Assembly (NCBI GenBank): GCA_023230285.1
Contig: JALNXP010000016.1
Span: 1 to 20,452, forward strand
Direction: 5' to 3'
DNA from: Bacteroidales bacterium
GTDB taxonomy: Bacteria; Bacteroidota; Bacteroidia; Bacteroidales; BM520
Length of the DNA stretch: 20,452 nt
Part shown: piece after piece, positions 1 to 8,064 of the stretch
How the letters are laid out: every line of letters starts with the position of its first letter
Numbering within the stretch: the stretch's first letter is position 1
Program-made: the position numbers and the translations under genes
Notes under the pieces: model-generated
Told to the model about the DNA's origin: nothing
The model's database searches: none
Seen by the model: only the letters and a program-made list of their open reading frames with translations

Positions 1-2772
1 ATAAATCTTAAACACCTTAGAATATTCTTTACATCCGACAGTTTGGATTTCTGCAGAATATGTGTAAGTATCTTCCAAGCCGCGATAACTTACTGTTAAA
101 GTGAAAATTATAGTTGTGCCGACTTCAATATCAGGGCTTATTTCGACATTAAAATTTTCGGATAAATTTTCTCCAACAGCAAGGGTAGAGACATTGATAG
201 TCGGGTTTATTATGTTAACATTTGTAGATGAGCAGTTTAGCAATAAAGCGATGTTATTGGCATCTGCATCACCGGAGTTAGTGCTTGAGCATAATAAATT
301 GACTGTTTCGTCAGGGTTTATCTGATTGTTGTTATCATCGGTAACAAATATTGTGAAAGGGGCGAGTGTAGGAGCAGCAATAATGATGTCGTTTGCAAAG
401 TTCCATGTAAAGCTTTGTGCAGCGAAGTTGATGGCGATATTTATAACTTCTTGATTTGGAATGTTTTCTGCAACGTGGAAATTAAAAGTTGCTGTAAAAG
501 TTTCTCCTGCGAGCAGATTAGAGCAAGTTGCGTTTCCGTTGGTAACAGTAATGTATTCGCTACCGGAGCTTAATGTAATAGTACCGTTTGTCAGGTCGCC
601 GCCGCCGATATTTGAGAAAGTAACTTCGGCTGTAACATTTTCATCATATTCGACAACATCATTTCCATTTTCGTCTATATAAGAGATGTCAATTAAGCTG
701 ATGTTTGGAGCATTTGGATCGCCAACGGCGATATTGAAAGTATTAAGAGCTGTATTATATGCGCTTACGTATAATGTTATTGTGCCTGTAGTTGGCAGAG
801 TGCCGTTGATAGCTATGTTGCAAACGCCTTCTTCGTTGGTAAAGCCTTTGCCGATGAGTTCGTTGCCGTTCATAAGAACGCAGGCAGCATTTTCGACGAA
901 GCCGCCAAGTTGATTGCAGTAAACGGTAACCTCAAAACTTGTTGTTCCGGGTAATATAGAACTGTTGAAGCCGGCAGAAAGAGCATAAGGGTCATCTCTC
1001 CAGATTGCCAACGTAGGGTCACCGAAAGCGTTGCAGTCGTAGAAACACCATCTCAAAGCACCTTCTTCCCATTGTCCGGGAGCGTTAACCCATGGTACAG
1101 TAGCTGTTTTAGATTCTTTATGTGCTCTCCCATACCTATTGTATTTATCTGTATACAAAGCATCTACAAATTCTCTATTTATATGTAGAGATGGTCCTTC
1201 TGTTTGACCTTCGTTGAACCAGCCATAACGCGAGTTGAAACAACCGCCGACAGCGAGATTGTCAATTGTCACCATCTTTTCGCCGATACAGTCGTTGTTA
1301 TCGAAAGCACCACAGATACAACCATGAGTATAAATCAGGGTGTAATTATGAGTAACGCCGTTTAAGTTGCTGAAGTTGTTGTTAGTTATGTCGGAGTTGT
1401 AAAACCTCATCACATAATCGGAATTTGCGTGACCGTTGTGATATAGGAAAGACATACCTTGGTTCATTCTTGCTTTCAGTTGGTTAGCGTTCCAAGTAGC
1501 GTTTCTGTCGTATAAAGAATCGTAAGGGTCGGTTTCGGGAATGCCGTTAGTAGAATAGCCGTTATCATCTCTATCACCAACTAACATTTCAACATAATCT
1601 GCGCCCCAAGAGATCGGGTCGCTGTATAGCCATTCACCAACTAAAAGCGGGCTGTTAAGTTCACCAAGAACAGGGTTTTGCTGATAAGATATTGTTTTGT
1701 GCAGCATGGCATTCAATTCATTATCGTTACTAAATGGCATTCTGGCTACAGATACTTCAGGGTATAAATCGTCTTCTCCAATTTCACCCCAATTGTTGTC
1801 GTTATCATCATTCCAAGTGCCGTCGAGTGCGGAATAATATAAGTCGGCAGGTATGTCGTCATCTTCATATACGGAAGATGATTGAACGGTGCAGTAAAAT
1901 CCTCTATAAGGTACTTTTTCTATATCGCCGCCGAGGACAACATACTCTACTGAATGGTCGGTATATTCCTGTATGATGTAATTTCTTATTTTTTCTTGAT
2001 TATCATCGCCGTCCATTTCGGTATATATTTCAGAGACGGCTTTAAACTCTGAAGCGAGACCATATTTTAAATACATACTTCTAAGTTCATCAAAAGCGGA
2101 AGCATGATTTGATGTTGAGATAATCAGAATTTCGTAGTCGTTAGCGTCTCGCTCTTTAACGAGTGAGCTGTAAAAATTATCTATTTCTTCCTGATTATCA
2201 ACTATTTGTGATAAATCGTCAGTCTCTTTCAAAAGTTTTAATGCCTGTTGAGCTTTTTCGGTAGGAACAGTAGTAATAACGACAGTTACGGATTCGTAAT
2301 AGCTGATGGAATTTTCGCTTGGCAGATATTGGACAGGAGTGAAAGCAACATTAGCTATAGAGTGTCCGCGATAGAAGTAAGTGCTTAATACTCCGTGAGA
2401 TGTGCTCGGATAAGTCATCTTACTATTGTAAATCTCATCATTTTTATAAAAATGAGGTTCGCCGGGTTGAGATATTGGACGTGTAGCCTGTTTCGGGTAT
2501 AAACAACCTTTAGCAGTAATATCCGTTTGTTTGCCAAATATCAACTGAACATCAGATGCCTCATGTCCGGCAGGCAATAATATCTCGGTTGCGTAATAGG
2601 GTAGAAGAGGATTTCCCAAAGTTGCATTTTGCATTGTTTCCGGAAAATTTATGGTGATATAACCGTTGATATTTTTAATTTCCGGATTTGAGAAATAAAA
2701 CGTTTTAGTTATCTCTTCCGATATAGCGGAATAACTAATAAAAATTAGTAATAACAATAAAAATTTTTTCAT
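1..2772 (-). CDS. Gingipain-family (peptidase C25) secreted cysteine protease, C-terminus cut by the window edge
   Basis: The reading frame is open for 924 codons from the ATG at 2772 to the left edge, so the C-terminal part, where a T9SS sorting domain would be expected, is missing. Residues 1-18 form a signal peptide (MKK then a Leu/Ile-rich core). Residues about 20-210 resemble a propeptide. The C25 catalytic domain spans about 213-590 and begins YEILIIST; it includes LGGDIEKVP, a YPEVSVARMPF strand-turn, the catalytic histidine in NGHANSD (His448) and the catalytic cysteine in HGCICGAF (Cys485). This His-Cys order and spacing match RgpB (His211/Cys244). A C25-type Ig-like domain follows (about 590-685), then at least two beta-sandwich repeats (about 690-800 and 805-920). 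It is the last gene in the window of the operon running from 7919, 13 bases after the Omp28-like gene. Gingipains are T9SS cargo that cleave proteins outside the cell. Arg or Lys preference cannot be read from the sequence by eye. Confidence 0.93.
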   Translation of the reverse strand, partial: MKKFLLLLLIFISYSAISEEITKTFYFSNPEIKNINGYITINFPETMQNATLGNPLLPYYATEILLPAGHEASDVQLIFGKQTDITAKGCLYPKQATRPISQPGEPHFYKNDEIYNSKMTYPSTSHGVLSTYFYRGHSIANVAFTPVQYLPSENSISYYESVTVVITTVPTEKAQQALKLLKETDDLSQIVDNQEEIDNFYSSLVKERDANDYEILIISTSNHASAFDELRSMYLKYGLASEFKAVSEIYTEMDGDDNQEKIRNYIIQEYTDHSVEYVVLGGDIEKVPYRGFYCTVQSSSVYEDDDIPADLYYSALDGTWNDDNDNNWGEIGEDDLYPEVSVARMPFSNDNELNAMLHKTISYQQNPVLGELNSPLLVGEWLYSDPISWGADYVEMLVGDRDDNGYSTNGIPETDPYDSLYDRNATWNANQLKARMNQGMSFLYHNGHANSDYVMRFYNSDITNNNFSNLNGVTHNYTLIYTHGCICGAFDNNDCIGEKMVTIDNLAVGGCFNSRYGWFNEGQTEGPSLHINREFVDALYTDKYNRYGRAHKESKTATVPWVNAPGQWEEGALRWCFYDCNAFGDPTLAIWRDDPYALSAGFNSSILPGTTSFEVTVYCNQLGGFVENAACVLMNGNELIGKGFTNEEGVCNIAINGTLPTTGTITLYVSAYNTALNTFNIAVGDPNAPNISLIDISYIDENGNDVVEYDENVTAEVTFSNIGGGDLTNGTITLSSGSEYITVTNGNATCSNLLAGETFTATFNFHVAENIPNQEVINIAINFAAQSFTWNFANDIIIAAPTLAPFTIFVTDDNNNQINPDETVNLLCSSTNSGDADANNIALLLNCSSTNVNIINPTINVSTLAVGENLSENFNVEISPDIEVGTTIIFTLTVSYRGLEDTYTYSAEIQTVGCKEYSKVFKIY

Positions 2773-2785
2773 TATAAAAATTGTT

Positions 2786-4468
2786 TTAGTTTATGCTGAT
2801 TTTATGAGCTTCAGTTTTATCATCATATTTTAATGTGATAATATACATTCCGGCAGGCAGTTGTTTAACATTGATGTTAATATTGTTTTCGCCGTTATTC
2901 AAGTTTGAATAATTTTGTGAGAACACTTTTGTGCCGGATATTGAGAATATTTCTATTGATGCTTTGTTAGAGTTGTTGGCAAATAAATTGACGTTGATAT
3001 TTTCGTTTGCCGGATTAGGGTATATCTTTGAAGTTGTCGATATGTTGTTTATGCCAAATGTTGTATGTGCTGTAAAATAGCATGATTCGCTATCGGTAAA
3101 TTCTCCGCCTGATTGTATTACGACACCGTCATTGGTTTCTATTCCGTATATTCCGGAGCCGTTACTGCAGCAAATTCCGTTTCCGCCTGCATCATAAATT
3201 GTGAATGTATAACATTCTGCCAATTCTTCTAAGGCGACATTTTCGGTATATACGTGCAGACTTTCATCATAAGGACCACCTTCGGCGATAATTTCACCGG
3301 TAGATATTTTTTTGATTTTCCAAGTGATTTCTGTAGGAGCTTTATCAGTTCTGATAAATATTTTTACAAATCCTTCTGTGTTTTCAGCCGACTGGAAAAC
3401 ATAGCTAAAACTGTTGTTTTTAGGATAATCATCTGAACTGTTGTTGACATTGGTAATAGTTGCATTGAAAACGTTGTCGCTTTCAACGATAGTAAACGGC
3501 ATTTCAGACATTGTCACAGTTATTGTTTCTAATGGTGCTAAGTTGCCTGTCCAAGCACATTCGTAAGTCGTTTCGCCATTGACATTGTAGCTGATAGTTG
3601 CAGAAGTGACAGTATTATTGCCATTATTTCTTATTGTGATGGCAGGAGTTATCTCTGTTAAGCAGTTTGCCTCAGGGATATTGCTTACATTGGTAATTTC
3701 CATGTCGTTATCAAAAGGCATTCGCCCTTGTGTGTTTTCAAAATTACCGCGAGCAGCAACATAAACGGTTTTTTCCTGATAATTCTGGATAAACGCTCTA
3801 ATGTCTAATTGGTCTTCGTTATAGATATAATTGCTTGAGTAATTCCATTCAAATTGGAATAATTGATAGTCACCTTCTTCCCAATTTGCAGATATGGCAT
3901 TGCCTACAGAGTTAGTCAAAAATTTGACAAATACATCGTGGAACGAGGTTTCTCCGTTAGGAGCGTTATAGCCGGTAACGAGATTTTCAACAACAGCGAC
4001 AAATAATTTCCCCGATAAATTTGTAATTTGTTCGTTGGCAGAGATGATGGCATTTACGGTTATGATATTTGCATTTTTATCTATATCTGTATACATAACC
4101 ATATCAAACATAGCAGGTTGAGACGACAGTTGGTCGATAGTCTCTTGGTTAAAGTATGAAATTGAGCTGATGCTTCCGTTGATAGCGATAGCCGGCACAG
4201 CATTTATAGAATAATAGTTGATTCTTTTTTTGTTTTCGGCTTCGTTATGAATATAAAAAGGATCATTTACTCCGGGCCACCAAGCGTGGTATTTCAATCC
4301 GATAACTTTATCAGGGTTATTGGTTATCAAGGCATCTATTTCGGGATTAGCTGATGCGCATGGTCCGCAACTTGTGTTAGTTCCTTCTTCGAGTAAAATC
4401 ATTCTTTGTGAAAATGCGCTACAGCAAATTGCAAAAAATAAAGCGAAAAGTAATATGTTCTTTTTCAT
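2786..4468 (-). CDS. Omp28-like thioredoxin-fold secreted protein with T9SS type A sorting domain
   Basis: The 560-residue protein starts with a signal peptide (residues 1-20, ending CCSAFS; no good lipobox). The mature N-terminus soon gives EEGTNTSCGPC, a thioredoxin-like CGPC active site at residues 34-37, and a matching cis-proline-type motif, AVPAIAING (Pro92). This arrangement fits the Omp28-related family of Bacteroidota. The middle (about 110-370) is beta-rich, with adhesion-like repeats. A pro-protein-like segment with a C-C pair (GNGICCSNGSG) follows. Residues about 483-560 form a T9SS type A sorting domain (IYPNPANENI ... LPAGMYIITLKY). The protein is therefore predicted to be exported to the surface or medium. 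It lies 26 bases after the ROK gene and 13 bases before the C25 protease gene. A thiol-disulfide role for its neighbours is possible but only inferred; many Omp28-like proteins have no known function. Confidence 0.85.
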   Translation of the reverse strand: MKKNILLFALFFAICCSAFSQRMILLEEGTNTSCGPCASANPEIDALITNNPDKVIGLKYHAWWPGVNDPFYIHNEAENKKRINYYSINAVPAIAINGSISSISYFNQETIDQLSSQPAMFDMVMYTDIDKNANIITVNAIISANEQITNLSGKLFVAVVENLVTGYNAPNGETSFHDVFVKFLTNSVGNAISANWEEGDYQLFQFEWNYSSNYIYNEDQLDIRAFIQNYQEKTVYVAARGNFENTQGRMPFDNDMEITNVSNIPEANCLTEITPAITIRNNGNNTVTSATISYNVNGETTYECAWTGNLAPLETITVTMSEMPFTIVESDNVFNATITNVNNSSDDYPKNNSFSYVFQSAENTEGFVKIFIRTDKAPTEITWKIKKISTGEIIAEGGPYDESLHVYTENVALEELAECYTFTIYDAGGNGICCSNGSGIYGIETNDGVVIQSGGEFTDSESCYFTAHTTFGINNISTTSKIYPNPANENINVNLFANNSNKASIEIFSISGTKVFSQNYSNLNNGENNININVKQLPAGMYIITLKYDDKTEAHKISIN

Positions 4469-4494
4469 GTTCTTGTTCTTTTTAGTTGTTACTT

Positions 4495-5589
4495 TTAATT
4501 GTTGTTCAGTTTATTGACAGCATAATAATAGGCACCCAAAGAGATGGCTTTTTCTGTTCCTAATTTAGTGATACCCACTCCGATACGTTTTTTAGGGTCG
4601 TAGGTGATTTTTTGTGAAGAGAATGGGACGGTTATAGTTCTTGCATCTCCTTTGAGAAATTCTTTAAATTCGTCAGGGTCTTCGAGGTTAAATGTTGAGA
4701 CTTCCATTCGTGATAATTTTGTACCATTTGGCAGGTCGAACTCTTTATTCATTTCAGCTACAAGGTCTTTTAAGAAAAGAGGGTAGGCATTAGCGAGACC
4801 ACCTCCTATTACAATGATGCCGTCTGTTAAAGATGCAGCATTTGCGAGTACATTTCCGGCTGCTTCAGCGAACTTCTTAAAGGTCTTTATTGCAGCTTCT
4901 TTGTCGCCGTCTTTGTTACCGATAGCTATTTCATAAATGTCTTTCGGCTCTTGCAGACACGTAGATTGAGGTATACCTGCAAAATCGGCATACATACGTT
5001 TTACTGATTTAATGGTTGTGCTTTCTTCAGCGCTGTAGTTCGGATGAAATTTGTCGCTGAATCTGTTGATTTCGCCCTGAGCAGAGTTGTCACCAGGATA
5101 GATGTTGTTGTTAGAAACTATGCCGCCGCCTAAACCGCTGCCGAAAGTTATACCTAATATGTTTTTATAACGCTTCGGACTGCCGGCTTGTTCTAATAAA
5201 TTATTTACATCCGGTAACAATCCGGCGATGGCTTCGCCGTAAGCGAATAAGTCGCCGTCATTGTTGATATATGTAGGTATGTGGAAGATGTTTTCAAGCA
5301 TTGGACCTAAAGCGACACCACCACGAAAAAGCGGAAGATTTTGTAAGTCACCGATAATACCAAGTTCGTATTCCGCCGGACCCGGAAACGAAAAACTTAT
5401 TGCCGCCGGCGGTTCCTGTAATTTGGACTTTACTTCTTCAAAACCGGATATGATAGTCTTTAATATGTTTTCCAAAACAACGCCTTTTGCAGACCTGTGA
5501 ATTTGATCGATAATCTGTTCGCCGTTTTTAATTGCAGAGAAAACAAGATTTGTTCCACCTGCATCAAGTGTCATAACTGTTTGATTCAT
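4495..5589 (-). CDS. ROK-family sugar kinase-like protein
   Basis: The 364-residue cytoplasmic protein has the ROK / actin-fold ATPase layout. The N-terminal phosphate loop is LDAGGTN (residues 8-14). SFPGPA lies at 67-72. YINNDGD (107-113) places the likely catalytic base at Asp111. ITFGSGLGGGIV follows, and the adenosine-side motif GGGLANAYPLF is near the C-terminus. ROK enzymes phosphorylate hexoses or N-acetylated sugars such as glucose, fructose or ManNAc. The cysteine-rich zinc motif (CxCGxxGCxE) found in many ROK proteins is absent; AQGEINRF stands where that region begins. The substrate is therefore unclear. The gene starts 5 bases after the deiminase stop and ends 26 bases before the Omp28-like gene, so it is very likely co-transcribed with genes for exported proteins, an odd setting for a sugar kinase. 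No signal peptide is present. Confidence 0.85.
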   Translation of the reverse strand: MNQTVMTLDAGGTNLVFSAIKNGEQIIDQIHRSAKGVVLENILKTIISGFEEVKSKLQEPPAAISFSFPGPAEYELGIIGDLQNLPLFRGGVALGPMLENIFHIPTYINNDGDLFAYGEAIAGLLPDVNNLLEQAGSPKRYKNILGITFGSGLGGGIVSNNNIYPGDNSAQGEINRFSDKFHPNYSAEESTTIKSVKRMYADFAGIPQSTCLQEPKDIYEIAIGNKDGDKEAAIKTFKKFAEAAGNVLANAASLTDGIIVIGGGLANAYPLFLKDLVAEMNKEFDLPNGTKLSRMEVSTFNLEDPDEFKEFLKGDARTITVPFSSQKITYDPKKRIGVGITKLGTEKAISLGAYYYAVNKLNNN

Positions 5590-5594
5590 AAGTG

Positions 5595-7919
5595 CTATTG
5601 TTTGAATATTTTCTTTGTGGTGTTTTCTATCTTTATTAAATAAACGCCGTTAGAAAGTCGCGAAATATCAAGAATTGTCTTACTGTCGGCAACCGCAGAT
5701 TCTAAAACTTTTTCTCCTATAATACTGTAAATCACAATCTTCTTGCCAATCATAGTCTGGACATCATCAATGCTTATTTCTAATATTCCGCTTGTAGGAT
5801 TAGGATAAAAAGAAAAGTCTGCTTTACCGAATTGCTGTATGCCTACAATATAATTGATTGATACTGTGATTTCTATACTTGGATTGTTTTCAGCGTTACT
5901 TGTTAAAGTGACGGTTGCGACATCATTAAAGTTTTCGCTGTTATTTTCTATATTGGCAGTAAATATCAAGTCTGTAGTTCCGTCAGGATTAACACTGCCT
6001 TCTTCCGAATTAATTGTCAGCCAATTATAAGGCGGGTTGTTGCTATATTGAACATTTGCGATATTATAATTCAATGGCAAAAAGCCGTTGTTTGAAATAA
6101 TGATAACATCTTCGTAAGTACCCGGTGCGTTTATATTAAAATTGATTTCATTTTTATTTAATTCTATGACGGCGGTATTATGAACATTTAAGTTTACGTT
6201 GTAATCGATTTCAGGTATTAAAGAGTTGTTGGAAATGTTTAATAGTCCTTGATAATTACCGTTTTCCAAGCCGGATATATTGCAAGATATTGTTATTGTG
6301 ATGTTTTCGTTTGGTTCAAGGTTTGCGCTTGAAGGCGTAACTGACAGCCATTCAGCATCTTCAATATTAATGTCAAATTCGAGGGTTGCGAGTCCTGTGT
6401 TAGATATAATGAACTCATCTTCAACTGTTTCAATGTTGTTGGCGGTTAGTTGGGATTGTGTTTTATCGAGGTCCATTACCGGCATAGGTGTAGAACTTCC
6501 TGTTAAAGTAAATGTGTGCGGGTCAGGAGCGCCGATATAAGGGTGGTTTTCTCTTCTTCCGCTTGCATCTTTTGCAAACAGATAATAATCTATTTCGCCT
6601 GAAGGCAGACCGTTGATTTCTACTTCCCAAGTGTTGCCGGTAGTATTTGACATTTGATAAGCTGTATAATTTCCGCCTGCAGTTTTTACATAAGCTATAA
6701 CGGAGTCTTCAACCATAGGGCTATCACAATAAGAATACAGTTCTGTGCTTATTGTCAAAGAGCCGGTGTTTTGTACTTCTCCGAATATTGGTTGGTGTTT
6801 AATAAACAACATTCCTCTGTCTGTGATTTCGTGGGTACGGCAGTGTAAAGCGTCTGTATCTTCCCAAGAATCATAATTAACGCCGATAATTTCGTAGCCG
6901 GGCATAGCAGCCTGATAAGAAGCAATGGCGGCGGCATCATTTGCATTACCTGTTAAGGCGACAAAAACTTTTTTGTTTAAGATTAATGAATTTGTATAAG
7001 GAGTGGAAGCCCCCCAGCCTTGAGCCCCCGGCGTGTAAACACGATAAACTTCATAAGGTGTTCCCCAAGGGCATGTTACTGCTGCAAAGTAATTGGCGGC
7101 AGCTTCAAATAATGCGTATCTTGAATCCGACTGAGGAACTTGTCCTATCATAACTTTGTTGGGAGCTAAATATTTTCCCCAGCAGTCAATATGTTTGATA
7201 TAATCTTGCAAAGGATCTTGCATTATGTGATAATACTCAACACCTAAGTAATCTTCAAAAAGTTGACGAACTTGTTCTTCTGTATAGTTGGTGTTTTCTT
7301 CGAGTATCAAGTCGGTAGAGGCTGCTTCACTTTTGCCGTCACACATGTAGTTGCCACCGGCAGATTCTATATCCGAAGCATATCTGTCAATAGATAACTG
7401 CTGACATAAAGCTGTGTTTACGGCGTTGTCGTTGTAGCGCGGTCGGTTGTAAGTAAAATCGAAAACCGCAAGCTCGGCGTTGTCTATAGCTATAAACCAT
7501 GGACCATAATCTCTTGTCCAATATGAATCGGAAGCATGAATTAAAAATTCGCAATTTGCTGTGTTTACATTGTTAGATTGATATTGGCTTAATACCGTGT
7601 TTTGTTGACTTGCATTTGATACAATGGTGATTACTTTGACATCCTCAGCCATCTCTTTGATAAGAGATATCGGTATGCCGAATGGGTATCTTACCAATAC
7701 AGCTTCGCTGGGTTCATATTCTGCAACCGGACGGATATTCCCGACAGGAGGGTCGGTAGGCATAGTGTAAACATCTACCGTTTCATATAATGCAGCTTCT
7801 TCTGCTGTCATTATGTGCTTTAATTGTATGCCGTCTTTGTTGAATATTGGCTGTGCCGATAAAGATGCAGAACCGATAAGTAACATTAAAAACAATAATA
7901 TTGTACTCCTTGTTTTCAT
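5595..7919 (-). CDS. Peptidylarginine deiminase (PPAD-type) with two beta-sandwich repeats and T9SS sorting domain
   Basis: The 774-residue protein has a signal peptide (1-22, ending SLSAQ) and a guanidino-group-modifying (PAD_porph) catalytic domain at about 60-375. Catalytic residues match P. gingivalis PPAD one by one: Asp137 in WTRDYGPW (PPAD Asp130), His243 and Asp245 in YIKHIDCW (His236, Asp238), Asn310 in YTNSLIL (Asn297) and the nucleophile Cys360 in ALHCRTHE (Cys351). Arg159 and Arg161 in YNRPRYND correspond to PPAD Arg152/Arg154, which bind the substrate C-terminal carboxylate, and Tyr240 corresponds to Tyr233. This favours a C-terminal peptidyl-arginine deiminase over a plain agmatine deiminase. 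An Ig-like domain (about 385-475) follows, then two BACON-like repeats (about 482-580 and 584-690) not expected in the ~556-residue PPAD. A T9SS type A sorting domain (FYPNPTSG ... LSNGVYLIKI, 703-774) ends the protein. It is the first gene of the operon. The PPAD positions are recalled, not aligned by software. Confidence 0.93.
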   Translation of the reverse strand: MKTRSTILLFLMLLIGSASLSAQPIFNKDGIQLKHIMTAEEAALYETVDVYTMPTDPPVGNIRPVAEYEPSEAVLVRYPFGIPISLIKEMAEDVKVITIVSNASQQNTVLSQYQSNNVNTANCEFLIHASDSYWTRDYGPWFIAIDNAELAVFDFTYNRPRYNDNAVNTALCQQLSIDRYASDIESAGGNYMCDGKSEAASTDLILEENTNYTEEQVRQLFEDYLGVEYYHIMQDPLQDYIKHIDCWGKYLAPNKVMIGQVPQSDSRYALFEAAANYFAAVTCPWGTPYEVYRVYTPGAQGWGASTPYTNSLILNKKVFVALTGNANDAAAIASYQAAMPGYEIIGVNYDSWEDTDALHCRTHEITDRGMLFIKHQPIFGEVQNTGSLTISTELYSYCDSPMVEDSVIAYVKTAGGNYTAYQMSNTTGNTWEVEINGLPSGEIDYYLFAKDASGRRENHPYIGAPDPHTFTLTGSSTPMPVMDLDKTQSQLTANNIETVEDEFIISNTGLATLEFDINIEDAEWLSVTPSSANLEPNENITITISCNISGLENGNYQGLLNISNNSLIPEIDYNVNLNVHNTAVIELNKNEINFNINAPGTYEDVIIISNNGFLPLNYNIANVQYSNNPPYNWLTINSEEGSVNPDGTTDLIFTANIENNSENFNDVATVTLTSNAENNPSIEITVSINYIVGIQQFGKADFSFYPNPTSGILEISIDDVQTMIGKKIVIYSIIGEKVLESAVADSKTILDISRLSNGVYLIKIENTTKKIFKQ

Positions 7920-7957
7920 GATAAATCCTTTCTAAAATTCAGTTTAAAATTAGCCTG

Positions 7958-7965
7958 CGAAGTTA
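7958..7965 (-). promoter_or_regulatory. Possible -7 box for the deiminase-protease operon
   Basis: Read on the minus strand this is TAACTTCG, one mismatch from the Bacteroidota -7 consensus TAnnTTTG, and it is followed by CA as in the other boxes of this window. A TTG on the minus strand at 7981-7983 could be a weak -33 element, but the spacing (15 bases) is shorter than the usual 19 or so. Transcription would begin near 7951, leaving a leader of about 30 bases before the ATG at 7919. This is a weak call. Confidence 0.3.
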
Positions 7966-8025
7966 TATATTATTTTATGCCAACTTATTGTTTTAAGATT
8001 TTTTGTGAGGACGTAAAAAGTGTTC

Positions 8026-8052
8026 TTTGCATAGCATGCTGTTTTATGCAAA
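8026..8052 (-). terminator. Inverted repeat, possible terminator after the small lipoprotein gene
   Basis: TTTGCATA (8026-8033) and TATGCAAA (8045-8052) are a perfect 8-base inverted repeat with an 11-base loop, starting 12 bases beyond the stop codon of the 8065-8532 gene. On the minus strand a run of five T follows after about six more bases. The stem is AT-rich, so it is only a moderate terminator candidate. Alternatively it is an operator for the downstream deiminase operon. Confidence 0.4.
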
Positions 8053-8064
8053 ATTTATTGTGTT

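Noticed and set aside
101..1976. Several plus-strand open frames of 73-80 codons within the first 2 kb
   Set aside because: They lie opposite the continuous gingipain-family frame and have no recognisable domains; they are antisense shadows.
5595..7919. Calling the deiminase an agmatine deiminase
   Set aside because: The family is shared, but the signal peptide, T9SS tail, NRPR arginine pair and Tyr at the PPAD Tyr233 position point to a secreted peptidylarginine deiminase.
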